Of a stretch of DNA of 32,721 bases, positions 22,961-30,597 are shown one piece after another; within the stretch, counting starts at the first letter, position 1, and the number at the start of each line of letters is the position of its first letter. Position numbers and translations under genes: made by a program. Origin of the DNA: Clostridia bacterium (GTDB taxonomy: Bacteria; Bacillota; Clostridia; TANB77; UBA1234); contig JAFUGH010000062.1 of NCBI GenBank assembly GCA_017469465.1, positions 1 to 32,721 of the forward strand, read 5' to 3'. The notes beneath the pieces were generated by a model that saw only the letters and a program-made list of their open reading frames with translations, had not been told where the DNA came from and ran no database searches.

Positions 22961-23518
22961 ATGATAAGTGCAGGAGATTTTAGAAATGGTACTACATTTG
23001 AAATGGATGGAAAGGTGTATAAAATAGTAGAGTTCCAACATGTTAAACCTGGAAAAGGTGCAGCATTTGTTAGAACGAAGTTGAAAGATGTTATGTCAGG
23101 TAATGTTTTAGAAAAAACATTTAACCCAACAGAAAAAGTGCAAGAAGCACAAATTGAAAGAAAAGATATGCAATATTTATATAATGATGGCGATATGTAT
23201 TACTTTATGGATAACACAACATATGAACAATTACCTTTAACGAAGGATGACTTAGGAGACACATTAAATTATTTAATTGATAATATGGAAGTAAAAGTTT
23301 TATCATTTAAAGGAAAAGTATTTGGCGTTGAACCACCTTTGTTTGTTGAACTTGAAATTACATATACAGAACCAGGTTTCAAGGGTGATACATCTACTGG
23401 TGCTACAAAACCAGCCACAACACAAACTGGTTACGAAGTTAGAGTTCCATTGTTTGTTAATATTGGTGATAAGATTCGTATTGATACTAGAACTGGCGAG
23501 TATATGGAACGTGTATAA
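22961..23518 (+). CDS. efp: Elongation factor P
   Basis: EF-P binds the ribosome E-site region and relieves stalling at polyproline. The 185-residue protein has the three usual beta-barrel domains. The loop that reaches the peptidyl-transferase centre is intact in [14 protein letters not shown], with K32 at the position modified in B. subtilis to a 5-aminopentanol form. The C-terminal [17 protein letters not shown] is the family signature. The yfmF/yfmH genes, whose homologues are named for association with this modification, lie 18 kb upstream. AGGAAGGAG precedes the ATG. Confidence 0.97.
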   Translation: MISAGDFRNGTTFEMDGKVYKIVEFQHVKPGKGAAFVRTKLKDVMSGNVLEKTFNPTEKVQEAQIERKDMQYLYNDGDMYYFMDNTTYEQLPLTKDDLGDTLNYLIDNMEVKVLSFKGKVFGVEPPLFVELEITYTEPGFKGDTSTGATKPATTQTGYEVRVPLFVNIGDKIRIDTRTGEYMERV

Positions 23519-23522
23519 ATCC

Positions 23523-23644
23523 GTTTGAAAAAATATTGGGAAATTTCGTTGTTGGATTACGCATCGAAAATCCTCAACGTGCAATAGCACGCCTCCGGTT
23601 TTCTCACTTATCCGCCTAGAAATTTCCTCAATCTTTTTTCAAAC
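23523..23644. repeat. Compound hairpin element E after efp
   Basis: Outer arms 23523-23547 (GTTTGAAAAAATATTGGG...) and 23619-23644 are imperfect inverted copies. Inside is a GC-rich hairpin, CGTGC-AATA-GCACG (23578-23591), within CCTCAACG...CGCCTCCGG. The layout resembles the element after typA. It may terminate efp transcription. Confidence 0.6.
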
Positions 23645-23684
23645 ATAAGGAAGGCTTTTAATGAATTTGAAAAGGAGAAGTTTA

Positions 23685-24101
23685 ATGTCTGATTTAAAGA
23701 AGCAAGTTACTGATAAAATGGTTGAAATAAAGAACACTGTTTCTAATGAAGAAGAATTAGAAAAAGTGATGAAAAGTGTTTATGATATTGTGGATGCATT
23801 TAGCAATCAGCTTTTAGAAGTCTCTAGGAGACAAATAAAACTTGAAGAAAAAACGGAAGAAATATTTGAAATGCTTTCAAATATTGAAGAAGAATTGATT
23901 CAAGGGATAGAAGATTTTGTCGCTGAGTGTCCATATTGTGGTGAGGATGTTTCAGATGTAATTCCAGAAGATGGCTCAGATTTTGAATGCCCAAAATGCC
24001 ACAATACAATAGAACTTGAAGAACTTTTTGATGAAGAAAATGGTTGTGGTGGAAATTGCGGTGGTTGCCACGGATGTCAAGATAGTGAGGACGAGGAGTA
24101 G
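23685..24101 (+). CDS. CD1247-like protein with C-terminal zinc ribbon
   Basis: A 138-residue protein. The N-terminal 85 residues are a long amphipathic helix region (LEKVMKSVYDIVDAFSNQLLEVSRRQ, with possible coiled coil) resembling Clostridia proteins with a CD1247 N-terminal domain. The C-terminal part is a zinc ribbon: CPYCGEDV followed by CPKCHNTIEL. The last 20 residues are a cysteine- and glycine-rich tail (GCGGNCGGCHGCQDSEDEE) that could bind another metal. Function unknown. I chose ATG 23685, with AAAAGGAGAAG upstream, over ATG 23661, which precedes that site. Confidence 0.75.
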   Translation: MSDLKKQVTDKMVEIKNTVSNEEELEKVMKSVYDIVDAFSNQLLEVSRRQIKLEEKTEEIFEMLSNIEEELIQGIEDFVAECPYCGEDVSDVIPEDGSDFECPKCHNTIELEELFDEENGCGGNCGGCHGCQDSEDEE

Positions 24102-24114
24102 TTTATAACTTTTG

Positions 24115-24138
24115 AAAGTGGCTTTATAGCCACTTTTT
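24115..24138 (+). terminator. Terminator of the zinc-ribbon gene
   Basis: AAAGTGGCT (24115-24123) pairs perfectly with AGCCACTTT (24128-24136) around TTAT and is followed by TTGTGTTATTG. The T tract is short. Confidence 0.65.
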
Positions 24139-24168
24139 GTGTTATTGTTCAACGGAGATGAAATTGAA

Positions 24169-25557
24169 ATGATTAAAACAGTCGAGAATAAAGAAATTGA
24201 AAAACAATATGAATATATGGAAAAAATAAAGGATAAAGTGAGTGGATTAAAATATTATATTAATACAATGGGGTGCAAGCTTAACGAAAACGATTCTGAA
24301 AAAATATCTGGAATGCTCACACAAATGGGGTATATAGAAACAACAAAATTTGAAGATGCAAATTTAGTTGTTTTTAACACTTGCTGTATTAGAGAAAACG
24401 CAGAGGAAAAAGTATTTGGTAATCTAGGGGAACTAAAAAATATTAAAGCCAAAAATAACATGATTATTTGCTTCGCTGGTTGTATGAGTCAAGAACCTCA
24501 TGTAATTGAAAAGATAAAGAAAAGTTATTCTCAAGTGGATATTATTTTTGGCACTCATAATATTTATAAATTTCCTGAAATGCTATATAATAAACTAGAT
24601 AGCCAACGTAGAATTTTTGATGTTTGGAATATTGATGGTGAAATCTTCGAAGGCCTTCCGATTAAAAGGAATGGCGAAACTTCTGCATCTGTTACCATTA
24701 TGAACGGATGTAATAATTTTTGCGCATATTGTATAGTACCTTATACTAGGGGGAGAGAAAGAAGTAGAAGTCCTAGAGATATCTTAAGAGAAATTGAAGA
24801 GCTAGCAAAAGAAGGGTATAATGAAATTATGCTACTAGGTCAAAATGTTAATTCATATAATGGTGGAGAAGGCTATGGTTTTGCAAATCTTCTTAGAGAT
24901 ATCGATAAAATTGAGGGCATTAATATTGTTAGATTCATGTCACCTCATCCTAAAGATTTTACCGATAATGTGATTGATGCAATTGCTGAATGTAATAGTA
25001 TATGTAAGGTAATACACTTGCCACTTCAATCAGGTAGTTCTAATGTTTTAAAACTTATGAATCGTAGGTATACAAAGGAAAGTTATTTAGAATTAGTAGA
25101 TAAAATAAGAGCAAAAATTCCAAATGTAGCTTTTACAACTGATATTATAGTAGGTTTTCCAGGTGAAACTGAAGAAGACTTTGCAGATACTTTGGATGTG
25201 GTAAAAAAAGTAAAATATGAGCAGGTATTCATGTTTATTTATTCGGTTAGAAAAGGAACAAAAGCTGAAACTATGCCAAATCATGTTCCAGAAGAGGTAA
25301 AATCTGAAAGATTTGGTAGATTAAAAGCTTTAGCTGATAAACTGACTGAAGAAGAAAACATGAAATATATTGGCACTATACAAGATGTTCTTGTAGAAGG
25401 CGAAAGCAAAAATAATAAGGATATGCTTTCTGGTAGAACTAGAACGAATAAAGTCGTTATTTTTGAAGGCGATAAAGAATTAATTGGTAAAGAAATAAAA
25501 ATAAAAATAACTTCACAGCATATTTGGTTTTTAAGAGGAAGTATTGTAAAGGGGTAA
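24169..25557 (+). CDS. miaB: tRNA-2-methylthio-N6-isopentenyladenosine37 methylthiotransferase
   Basis: A radical SAM enzyme that adds a methylthio group to i6A37 of tRNAs reading UNN codons. The 462-residue protein has the N-terminal methylthiotransferase domain with its auxiliary-cluster cysteines (TMGCKLNEND, FNTCCIREN, FAGCMSQ). The radical SAM motif is C181-x3-C185-x2-C188 in NGCNNFCAYCIVPYTRG. A C-terminal TRAM-like RNA-binding segment follows. GRERSRSP supports MiaB rather than RimO or MtaB. ATG 24169 has GGAGATG upstream and falls after the preceding terminator. Its A37 modification affects reading-frame maintenance, which may matter given the ftsW gene in this window. Confidence 0.94.
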   Translation: MIKTVENKEIEKQYEYMEKIKDKVSGLKYYINTMGCKLNENDSEKISGMLTQMGYIETTKFEDANLVVFNTCCIRENAEEKVFGNLGELKNIKAKNNMIICFAGCMSQEPHVIEKIKKSYSQVDIIFGTHNIYKFPEMLYNKLDSQRRIFDVWNIDGEIFEGLPIKRNGETSASVTIMNGCNNFCAYCIVPYTRGRERSRSPRDILREIEELAKEGYNEIMLLGQNVNSYNGGEGYGFANLLRDIDKIEGINIVRFMSPHPKDFTDNVIDAIAECNSICKVIHLPLQSGSSNVLKLMNRRYTKESYLELVDKIRAKIPNVAFTTDIIVGFPGETEEDFADTLDVVKKVKYEQVFMFIYSVRKGTKAETMPNHVPEEVKSERFGRLKALADKLTEEENMKYIGTIQDVLVEGESKNNKDMLSGRTRTNKVVIFEGDKELIGKEIKIKITSQHIWFLRGSIVKG

Positions 25558-25632
25558 ATGTTTGCTCCATCAATAATGTCGAAATAAAGGATAAGCATTA
25601 AGCTTAATATAATAAAAAGGAGAGGTGATTTT

Positions 25633-27282
25633 TTGATAAATATAACTTATAAGGATAAAGTTTATGAAGTGAATGAAGGTACAACAGCACTAGAGTTTAT
25701 TAAATTTGGCTTAAAATTAGATATGGAAGGAATTATGGCTTGTAAAATTTCTAATGAGGTAAAATCATTAGATGATGCAGTATTAAAAAGAGATTGCGTA
25801 TTTGACATTGTTGATTATACTTCTGCAGATGGAAGTAGGATATATGTAAGAGGGCTTACTTTCATTATGTTGAAGGCTTTTGAAGAAGTATTTCCAAACG
25901 TTAGAATAACGGTTAATTATTCTTTAGGTCATTCGTTATATTGTGAAGCTGAGGATGAAAGTGAGATTACCCTTGAAATGCTGAAACAAATTGAAGAAAA
26001 AATGAAAGACATCATTGAAAAAAACCTTCGCTTTGAAAAGAAAGTTTTATCTGTTGAAGAAGCAAAGGCAATGTATAAACAGCATGGCAGAGATGATAAA
26101 GTTGGAATTATTGGAAATAGAATGAAATCGCATGTTTCGGTATATGTATGTGGTGAAACAATGAATTATTTTTATGGTGCTATGCCACTTTCAACTGGAG
26201 CAGTTAAATATTTTGATATTTTGAAATATGAGAATGGATTTTTACTAGTGTATCCAAGACGTTCGAATCCAACGAAGGTTCAAAAAATAATAGAAACCAA
26301 AAAATTATATAATACTTTTAATGATTATGATAAATTACATAAAATATTGAATGTATCAACTGTTTCGGAACTTAATAATTGGATAAAATCGGGAAAAATT
26401 GCTGATTTAATTAGAATTTCTGAAGCGTTACACGAAAAGAAAATTGCCAATATAGCAGACATGATTGCAGGCGATAGAAATAAAAAAATCGTGCTTATTG
26501 CTGGACCTTCTTCATCTGGAAAAACAACATTTGCACAAAGATTAGGAATTCAATTAAGAGTTAATGGAATAGAAGCTGTTACACTTTCTATGGATAATTA
26601 TTTTGTCAATAGGGAATATACTCCGAGAGATGAAAATGGAAATTATGATTTTGAGTGCTTAGAAGCAATAGATATAAAGCTATTTAACGATCAATTGACA
26701 GCACTTTTAAATGGAGAAGAAGTAGATTTACCAACATTTGATTTTACTGATGGAACAAGACATTATTTAGGAAATAAAGCACAACTAAAGGAAAATCAGG
26801 TATTAGTAGTAGAGGGAATTCATGGATTAAATGAAAAACTTACTGAATCAATTCCAAGAGCAAATAAATTTAAGATATATATTAGTGCATTAACTGCATT
26901 AAATATTGATGACTATAATCGAATATCTACAACTGATTCAAGAATTTTGAGAAGAATGCTTCGTGATAGCAAATATCGTTCACATTCTGCCACAGCAACT
27001 TTAAAGATGTGGCCTTCAGTTAGAAATGGAGAAGAAAAGTACATTTTCCCATATCAAGAGGATGCTGATGTGATGTTTAATTCATCATTAATCTACGAAA
27101 TCGCAATTTTAAAAACGTATGTGGAACCGTTACTTGCTTCAGTTGATAGAACTGAGCCTGAATTTTCTGAAGCCAAAAGATTATATGAGTTTTTAGGATA
27201 TTTTTTGCCGATAGAAAAAGATGATATTCCAATCAATTCAATTATACGTGAATTTATTGGTGGAGGATGCTTCTATCGCTAA
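25633..27282 (+). CDS. Uridine-kinase-like nucleoside kinase with N-terminal TGS/ThrRS-like domains
   Basis: A 549-residue protein with three parts: a TGS-like domain (ITYKDKVYEVNEGTTALEFIKF, residues 1-60), a region like the second additional domain of threonyl- and alanyl-tRNA synthetases (about 60-200), and a P-loop kinase domain of the uridine kinase / phosphoribulokinase family. Walker A is G291-PSSSGKTT, and DNYFVNREYTPRDENG and DFECLEAIDIKLF are typical of the kinase. Substrate specificity is not settled for this fused family. The start is TTG 25633 with AGGAGAGGTGATTT upstream; no in-frame ATG lies near the conserved N-terminus. Confidence 0.88.
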   Translation: MINITYKDKVYEVNEGTTALEFIKFGLKLDMEGIMACKISNEVKSLDDAVLKRDCVFDIVDYTSADGSRIYVRGLTFIMLKAFEEVFPNVRITVNYSLGHSLYCEAEDESEITLEMLKQIEEKMKDIIEKNLRFEKKVLSVEEAKAMYKQHGRDDKVGIIGNRMKSHVSVYVCGETMNYFYGAMPLSTGAVKYFDILKYENGFLLVYPRRSNPTKVQKIIETKKLYNTFNDYDKLHKILNVSTVSELNNWIKSGKIADLIRISEALHEKKIANIADMIAGDRNKKIVLIAGPSSSGKTTFAQRLGIQLRVNGIEAVTLSMDNYFVNREYTPRDENGNYDFECLEAIDIKLFNDQLTALLNGEEVDLPTFDFTDGTRHYLGNKAQLKENQVLVVEGIHGLNEKLTESIPRANKFKIYISALTALNIDDYNRISTTDSRILRRMLRDSKYRSHSATATLKMWPSVRNGEEKYIFPYQEDADVMFNSSLIYEIAILKTYVEPLLASVDRTEPEFSEAKRLYEFLGYFLPIEKDDIPINSIIREFIGGGCFYR

Positions 27283-27463
27283 TATATTCATGCTATTTTA
27301 ATGGTGCTCAGTGCTTGCCAAAGATTCGTAGCAACGCAGAAACGCGAGGTTGTTCATGCGTTAGCATGTTATGCTTTAGCTGTTCGAACGAGGTGAGTTA
27401 CGGAAAAAGTATGCACAGCACAGCCTCAGTATACAAAGTAGTGTGCGCCATGAAAGGATAAAT
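27283..27463. other. 181-base gap with degenerate palindromic sequence
   Basis: I see no gene with a ribosome-binding site. TGGTGCTCAGTGCTTGCCA (27301-27319) and AGTGTGCGCCA near 27432-27450 look like decayed pieces of the GGCGCACAGTGTGCGCC palindrome family. The middle is less AT-rich than its surroundings. Confidence 0.4.
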
Positions 27464-27772
27464 ATGGGGAATTTTACAAAATTAGATGAAGAATTTATAT
27501 GTGAAAATTGTGGAAATATTGTACCAATTTTAGGTTATACAAGTCGTGATCATTGTAATCATTGTTTGTACTCAAAACATGTGGATATCAATCCGGGTGA
27601 TAGAGCAGAAGAATGTCAAGGTAAACTTATTCCTACCGCTGTAAAAAATGATGCTAAAAAAGGGTATGTCATCATTTATAGATGTGAAAAATGTGGAGCG
27701 ATTAGGAAAAATGTGGCAGCAAAAGACGATAATATGAAACTAATAATAAAATTAAGCTCAAATCCGTTCTAA
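27464..27772 (+). CDS. RNHCP-domain protein
   Basis: A 102-residue protein with the RNHCP domain, named for its R.H(C).HC core, here SRDHCNHCLYSKHVD. The domain has a likely zinc site formed by CENCG at the N-terminal side, the CNHC pair and CEKCG near the end. The family is widespread in Firmicutes and uncharacterised; a nucleic-acid-binding role is a guess. I chose ATG 27464, with AAAGGA six bases upstream, over ATG 27443. Its stop codon lies six bases before the long hairpin that encloses the start of the next gene. Confidence 0.88.
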   Translation: MGNFTKLDEEFICENCGNIVPILGYTSRDHCNHCLYSKHVDINPGDRAEECQGKLIPTAVKNDAKKGYVIIYRCEKCGAIRKNVAAKDDNMKLIIKLSSNPF

Positions 27773-27777
27773 ATTTT

Positions 27778-27843
27778 ATAAGCCAAGAATAATTTATTTT
27801 TAAGGGAGGAGTTCTATATGAAAAATAAATTATTTTGGCTTAT
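27778..27843 (+). promoter_or_regulatory. 23-bp hairpin presenting the ribosome-binding site and AUG in its loop
   Basis: ATAAGCCAA (27778-27786) and AATAATTTATTTTT (27788-27801) pair perfectly with AAAAATAAATTATT (27821-27834) and TTGGCTTAT (27835-27843), leaving one bulged G at 27787. The 19-base loop 27802-27820 is exactly AAGGGAGG through the start codon ATG. The right arm is coding sequence for the first residues. It probably controls translation of the 27818 gene. Confidence 0.75.
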
Positions 27844-28657
27844 TTTAGTTTTAGCTATTTGTGCTATTATTTTTTCTTTATTAAAAGAACCTACAAAAGA
27901 TAATATTGATTTTAAACCTTTGGAACTTAATGTTGGAGATGAATTTACTAATATAGATTATGATAATAAAATGTATGTGCTCAATTACATAGTGAAAGAT
28001 GTTACAGGAGACGGTACAAATGACATGATTATAGTAGTTGGAGAAAAAGAAAAAGTAGATGACTTATTAGCAAATAACATGGACTTAGTAATCTATGAGC
28101 CAAACGAGGGTAGTTTTTATAATTTAAAATTGAAAAAAATGAATGGAGAAATGCCTAAGCTCGAGACATACGAACTAACAGGTGATGATGTTTTAGATGT
28201 TGTTTTGACTGCAAACGATATAAATGGCAATTTAAATATTAGAATTGCCTCAATGGATCATGGCGATTTTAAGGAAATACTAAAAGCTAAAGATAATAGA
28301 GGAATTGTATTTTCAGGCCAATTTGTAGATGGATTTAAAACAAATGTAAAAAACAACAAATATGCTAAGGAAGCAATAATAGACTTATCAGATAGGAAAG
28401 AAAACTATATAACGAGTGGATTTTATGATGAATCAGGAAGGCTTCTAAAAATAGATAGTAAGATAACTACATCAAATTTTGTAAAGCTTGAATATGTGCA
28501 GTTAGATGGGTATTATGGATTACAAACAACGCAAAGAATTCTTGGCTTTAACAATGAGGATGTATTAGATGAAATAACTGTTATTTGGAAATATGAAAAA
28601 GGTAAGTGGGTTGTAAAAGAAGCAAAAGGCAATAATATTGGTAATATTCTTTATTAA
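27818..28657 (+). CDS. Membrane-anchored extracellular protein with FG-GAP-like repeats
   Basis: A 279-residue protein. An N-terminal signal anchor (LFWLILVLAICAIIFSLL, residues 5-22, no lipobox cysteine) places the rest outside the cell. Two segments, VKDVTGDGTNDMIIVVGE and YELTGDDVLDVVLTANDI, match the DxTGDGxxDhhh calcium-binding core of FG-GAP/VCBS beta-propeller repeats, suggesting a small propeller. Function unknown. AAGGGAGG lies eight bases before the ATG, and both sit in the loop of a long hairpin, so translation initiation is probably structure-controlled. Likely cotranscribed with the RNHCP gene. Confidence 0.7.
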   Translation: MKNKLFWLILVLAICAIIFSLLKEPTKDNIDFKPLELNVGDEFTNIDYDNKMYVLNYIVKDVTGDGTNDMIIVVGEKEKVDDLLANNMDLVIYEPNEGSFYNLKLKKMNGEMPKLETYELTGDDVLDVVLTANDINGNLNIRIASMDHGDFKEILKAKDNRGIVFSGQFVDGFKTNVKNNKYAKEAIIDLSDRKENYITSGFYDESGRLLKIDSKITTSNFVKLEYVQLDGYYGLQTTQRILGFNNEDVLDEITVIWKYEKGKWVVKEAKGNNIGNILY

Positions 28658-28674
28658 ATGATTCAAAAAAATAA

Positions 28675-28713
28675 AAGACGTCTATCGAAAGAAAAACTTT
28701 CGGTAGACGTCTT
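28675..28713. terminator. Bidirectional terminator between convergent genes
   Basis: AAGACGTCTATCGAAAG (28675-28691) pairs over 17 bp, with one wobble, with CTTTCGGTAGACGTCTT (28697-28713) over a five-base loop. On the minus strand TTTATTTTTTTG follows, so it is strongest for the 28726 gene. Confidence 0.85.
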
Positions 28714-28725
28714 CATATTATCACA

Positions 28726-29034
28726 CTATTTCCACATATAATTGAAACAATGCTGCGTGAAATTATCTGTATCTTCTAATGTTTTAAAAGAGAAAAACAG
28801 TACTATCCGTTTCATATAACTATCTTTATACACATTAACAAATTCTGCAGAATTACTTTGAGCCAGTTTAAGAATATTGATACAGTGTTCTAACTCAGTT
28901 CTGACGTTAGAAGCTCTTGATTTGTTATATAGTTTTTGAAATAAGTTTAACCAATTGATATCTTTTCCATTATAAGTAGAAAAAAGCTGTTTATCCATTG
29001 GAACTTCAACAAAAACCGTTAGTTCTTTGTTCAT
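28726..29034 (-). CDS. Unrecognised 102-residue protein with the only CGG codon read in frame
   Basis: A clear gene by its signals: promoter TTGATT-17-TATTTT, AAGGAGG eight bases before the ATG, and a terminator 12 bases after the stop. The protein has no signal or membrane segment, begins with a beta strand (MNKELTVFVEVPMD), has a helical middle (TELEHCINILKLAQ) and a second strand (KRIVLFFSFKTL). No family is recognised. Codon 76 (28807-28809) is CGG, read here as Arg in YMKRIVLF. A +1 skip there would hit TAG at once and give 76 residues. It lies between two plus-strand transcription units. Confidence 0.7.
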   Translation of the reverse strand: MNKELTVFVEVPMDKQLFSTYNGKDINWLNLFQKLYNKSRASNVRTELEHCINILKLAQSNSAEFVNVYKDSYMKRIVLFFSFKTLEDTDNFTQHCFNYMWK

Positions 29035-29075
29035 AAGAATTACCTCCTTATGTTATTAAAAAAGATTACTTAAAT

Positions 29076-29104
29076 AAAATAGCATAGTTTTGAAAAGAAA
29101 TCAA
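29076..29104 (-). promoter_or_regulatory. Promoter of the 28726 gene
   Basis: On the minus strand, TTGATT (29104-29099) and TATTTT (29081-29076) are separated by 17 bp. Confidence 0.5.
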
Positions 29105-29143
29105 CATAATATGTAGAAATGTCTCTATTTTTCTAAATTTTCA

Positions 29144-29172
29144 TTGACAAAGTGTTTAAAATATAAGATAAT
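29144..29172 (+). promoter_or_regulatory. Promoter of the S1-domain gene
   Basis: A perfect TTGACA at 29144-29149 and GATAAT at 29167-29172 are separated by 17 bp. Confidence 0.75.
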
Positions 29173-29182
29173 AGAAAAGGTT

Positions 29183-29206
29183 TTAATGGCAGTTTATCGC
29201 CATTAA
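29183..29206 (+). promoter_or_regulatory. Leader hairpin before the S1-domain gene
   Basis: TTAATGGC (29183-29190) pairs perfectly with GCCATTAA (29199-29206) over an eight-base loop and is followed by TTCAATTTTT. It sits near the start of the mRNA and resembles a short attenuator or an S1 autoregulatory site. Confidence 0.45.
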
Positions 29207-29247
29207 TTCAATTTTTAGCAGAAAAAGGAAAGGAATGGTATTTTAAT

Positions 29248-30366
29248 ATGGCAAATAATGAAGAACAAAATTTTGCAGAGTTATATGAAAACTCACTTAA
29301 AAAATTAGAGGAAGGAACAGTTGTAGAAGGTACAGTCGTAGATATCGTTGGTGACGATATTTTTGTTGACTTAGGATATAAAGCAGATGGCATTATTCCA
29401 AAAGACGAATTCTCATACGGAGATGAAGTACCATCTTCAAAATATAAAGTTGGAGATGCGATTTCAGCATATATTTTAAAGATGAACAATGGTCAAGGAA
29501 ATGTATTACTTTCAACCAAAAGACTACAAAGAAAAAAATTGCAAGAAGAATTTGAAGCAGCAGTAAAAGCAGATAAAGCAATTGAAGCAAAAGTTGTAGA
29601 TGTTGTAAAAGGTGGAGTCATTGCTGAAAATGGTGCTACTAAAATTTTTATTCCACAAGGACAATTAGCTGAAAAAGTGGAAGATTTGAATTTATGCAGA
29701 GGTAAAAATTTAGTAATTAAGGTGATTGAATACAATCCAGAAAAGAGAAAGATTGTAGGTTCAGAAAGAAAAGTAACAAAAGAACTGAGAGATTTAAAAC
29801 AAGCTCAAACGTGGGCAACAATTGAAGTTGGAAAAACAATAAAGGGTGTTGTTAGACAACTAACAGATTATGGTGCTTTTGTTGATATTGGTGGGGTTGA
29901 TGGTTTACTTCACATTTCTGAAATGTCATGGAAGGTAATTAAACATCCTTCAGATGTTTTAAAAGTTGGACAAGAAATTGAAGTTATTGTCTTAAATGTC
30001 GATAAAGAAGCTAAAAAGATTTCTTTGGGATATAGAAAAGCAGAGGATAATCCATGGGCTAATTTAAGCGTTCAAGTTGGAGATGTTGTGGAAGGAAAAG
30101 TAGTTAGTTTAAAACCATTTGGAGCTTTTGTTGAAATTGCAGATGGATTAGAAGGATTAGTTCATATTTCAAACATTACCCATAGAAGAATTTCTAAACC
30201 ACAAGACGTTTTAGAACTAGGACAAAATGTTTCAGCTAAGGTCCAAGAAATTGATATAGATAAAAAGAGAATTGAATTATCAATTAGAGAATTGGAAGGT
30301 GTTAGCGAGGAAAATTCTGAAGCAACTGAAGGAGTTGTTGCTAATTCAGAAACAATAATTGAATAA
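29248..30366 (+). CDS. rpsA: Ribosomal protein S1 homologue (four S1 domains)
   Basis: A 372-residue RNA-binding protein with four S1 OB-fold domains at about residues 21-90, 105-170, 190-262 and 275-345. Domains 3 and 4 carry the clearest motifs (GVVRQLTDYGAFVDIGGVDGLLHISEMS and GKVVSLKPFGAFVEIADGLEGLVHISNI). Four domains and this length are usual for Firmicutes S1 (YpfD-like); E. coli S1 has six. It binds mRNA and may help initiation on structured leaders such as the hairpin at 27778. AAAGGAAAGGAA lies upstream of the ATG. Strong promoter and leader hairpin. Confidence 0.92.
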   Translation: MANNEEQNFAELYENSLKKLEEGTVVEGTVVDIVGDDIFVDLGYKADGIIPKDEFSYGDEVPSSKYKVGDAISAYILKMNNGQGNVLLSTKRLQRKKLQEEFEAAVKADKAIEAKVVDVVKGGVIAENGATKIFIPQGQLAEKVEDLNLCRGKNLVIKVIEYNPEKRKIVGSERKVTKELRDLKQAQTWATIEVGKTIKGVVRQLTDYGAFVDIGGVDGLLHISEMSWKVIKHPSDVLKVGQEIEVIVLNVDKEAKKISLGYRKAEDNPWANLSVQVGDVVEGKVVSLKPFGAFVEIADGLEGLVHISNITHRRISKPQDVLELGQNVSAKVQEIDIDKKRIELSIRELEGVSEENSEATEGVVANSETIIE

Positions 30367-30379
30367 TATTTTTTGTAGC

Positions 30380-30445
30380 GACGCACAGTGTGCGTCAGTA
30401 TAACCAGTTAATTGTTGGTTTATTTCATGGCACACGCTGTGCGTC
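30380..30445. repeat. Two palindromic elements after the S1 gene
   Basis: GACGCACAGTGTGCGTC (30380-30396, preceded by TGTAGC) is the same palindrome as at 19571, with the second G:C pair changed on both sides to A:T. A second, imperfect copy, GGCACACGCTGTGCGTC, lies at 30429-30445. Both are in the 231-base gap before typA, where no other gene is seen. Confidence 0.8.
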
Positions 30446-30597
30446 ATTATGATATTTTACTTAAATTATGTAATCTGAGAATGATATAGAAAGAAAATCT
30501 ATTGTTGAGAAAAAATTGAGAATAATTCTAAACACGGTCCAGCAAAGAGAACGCTCAATAATTTTTTAACAGCTCAAATATTAGGAGGAAAAAGAAA

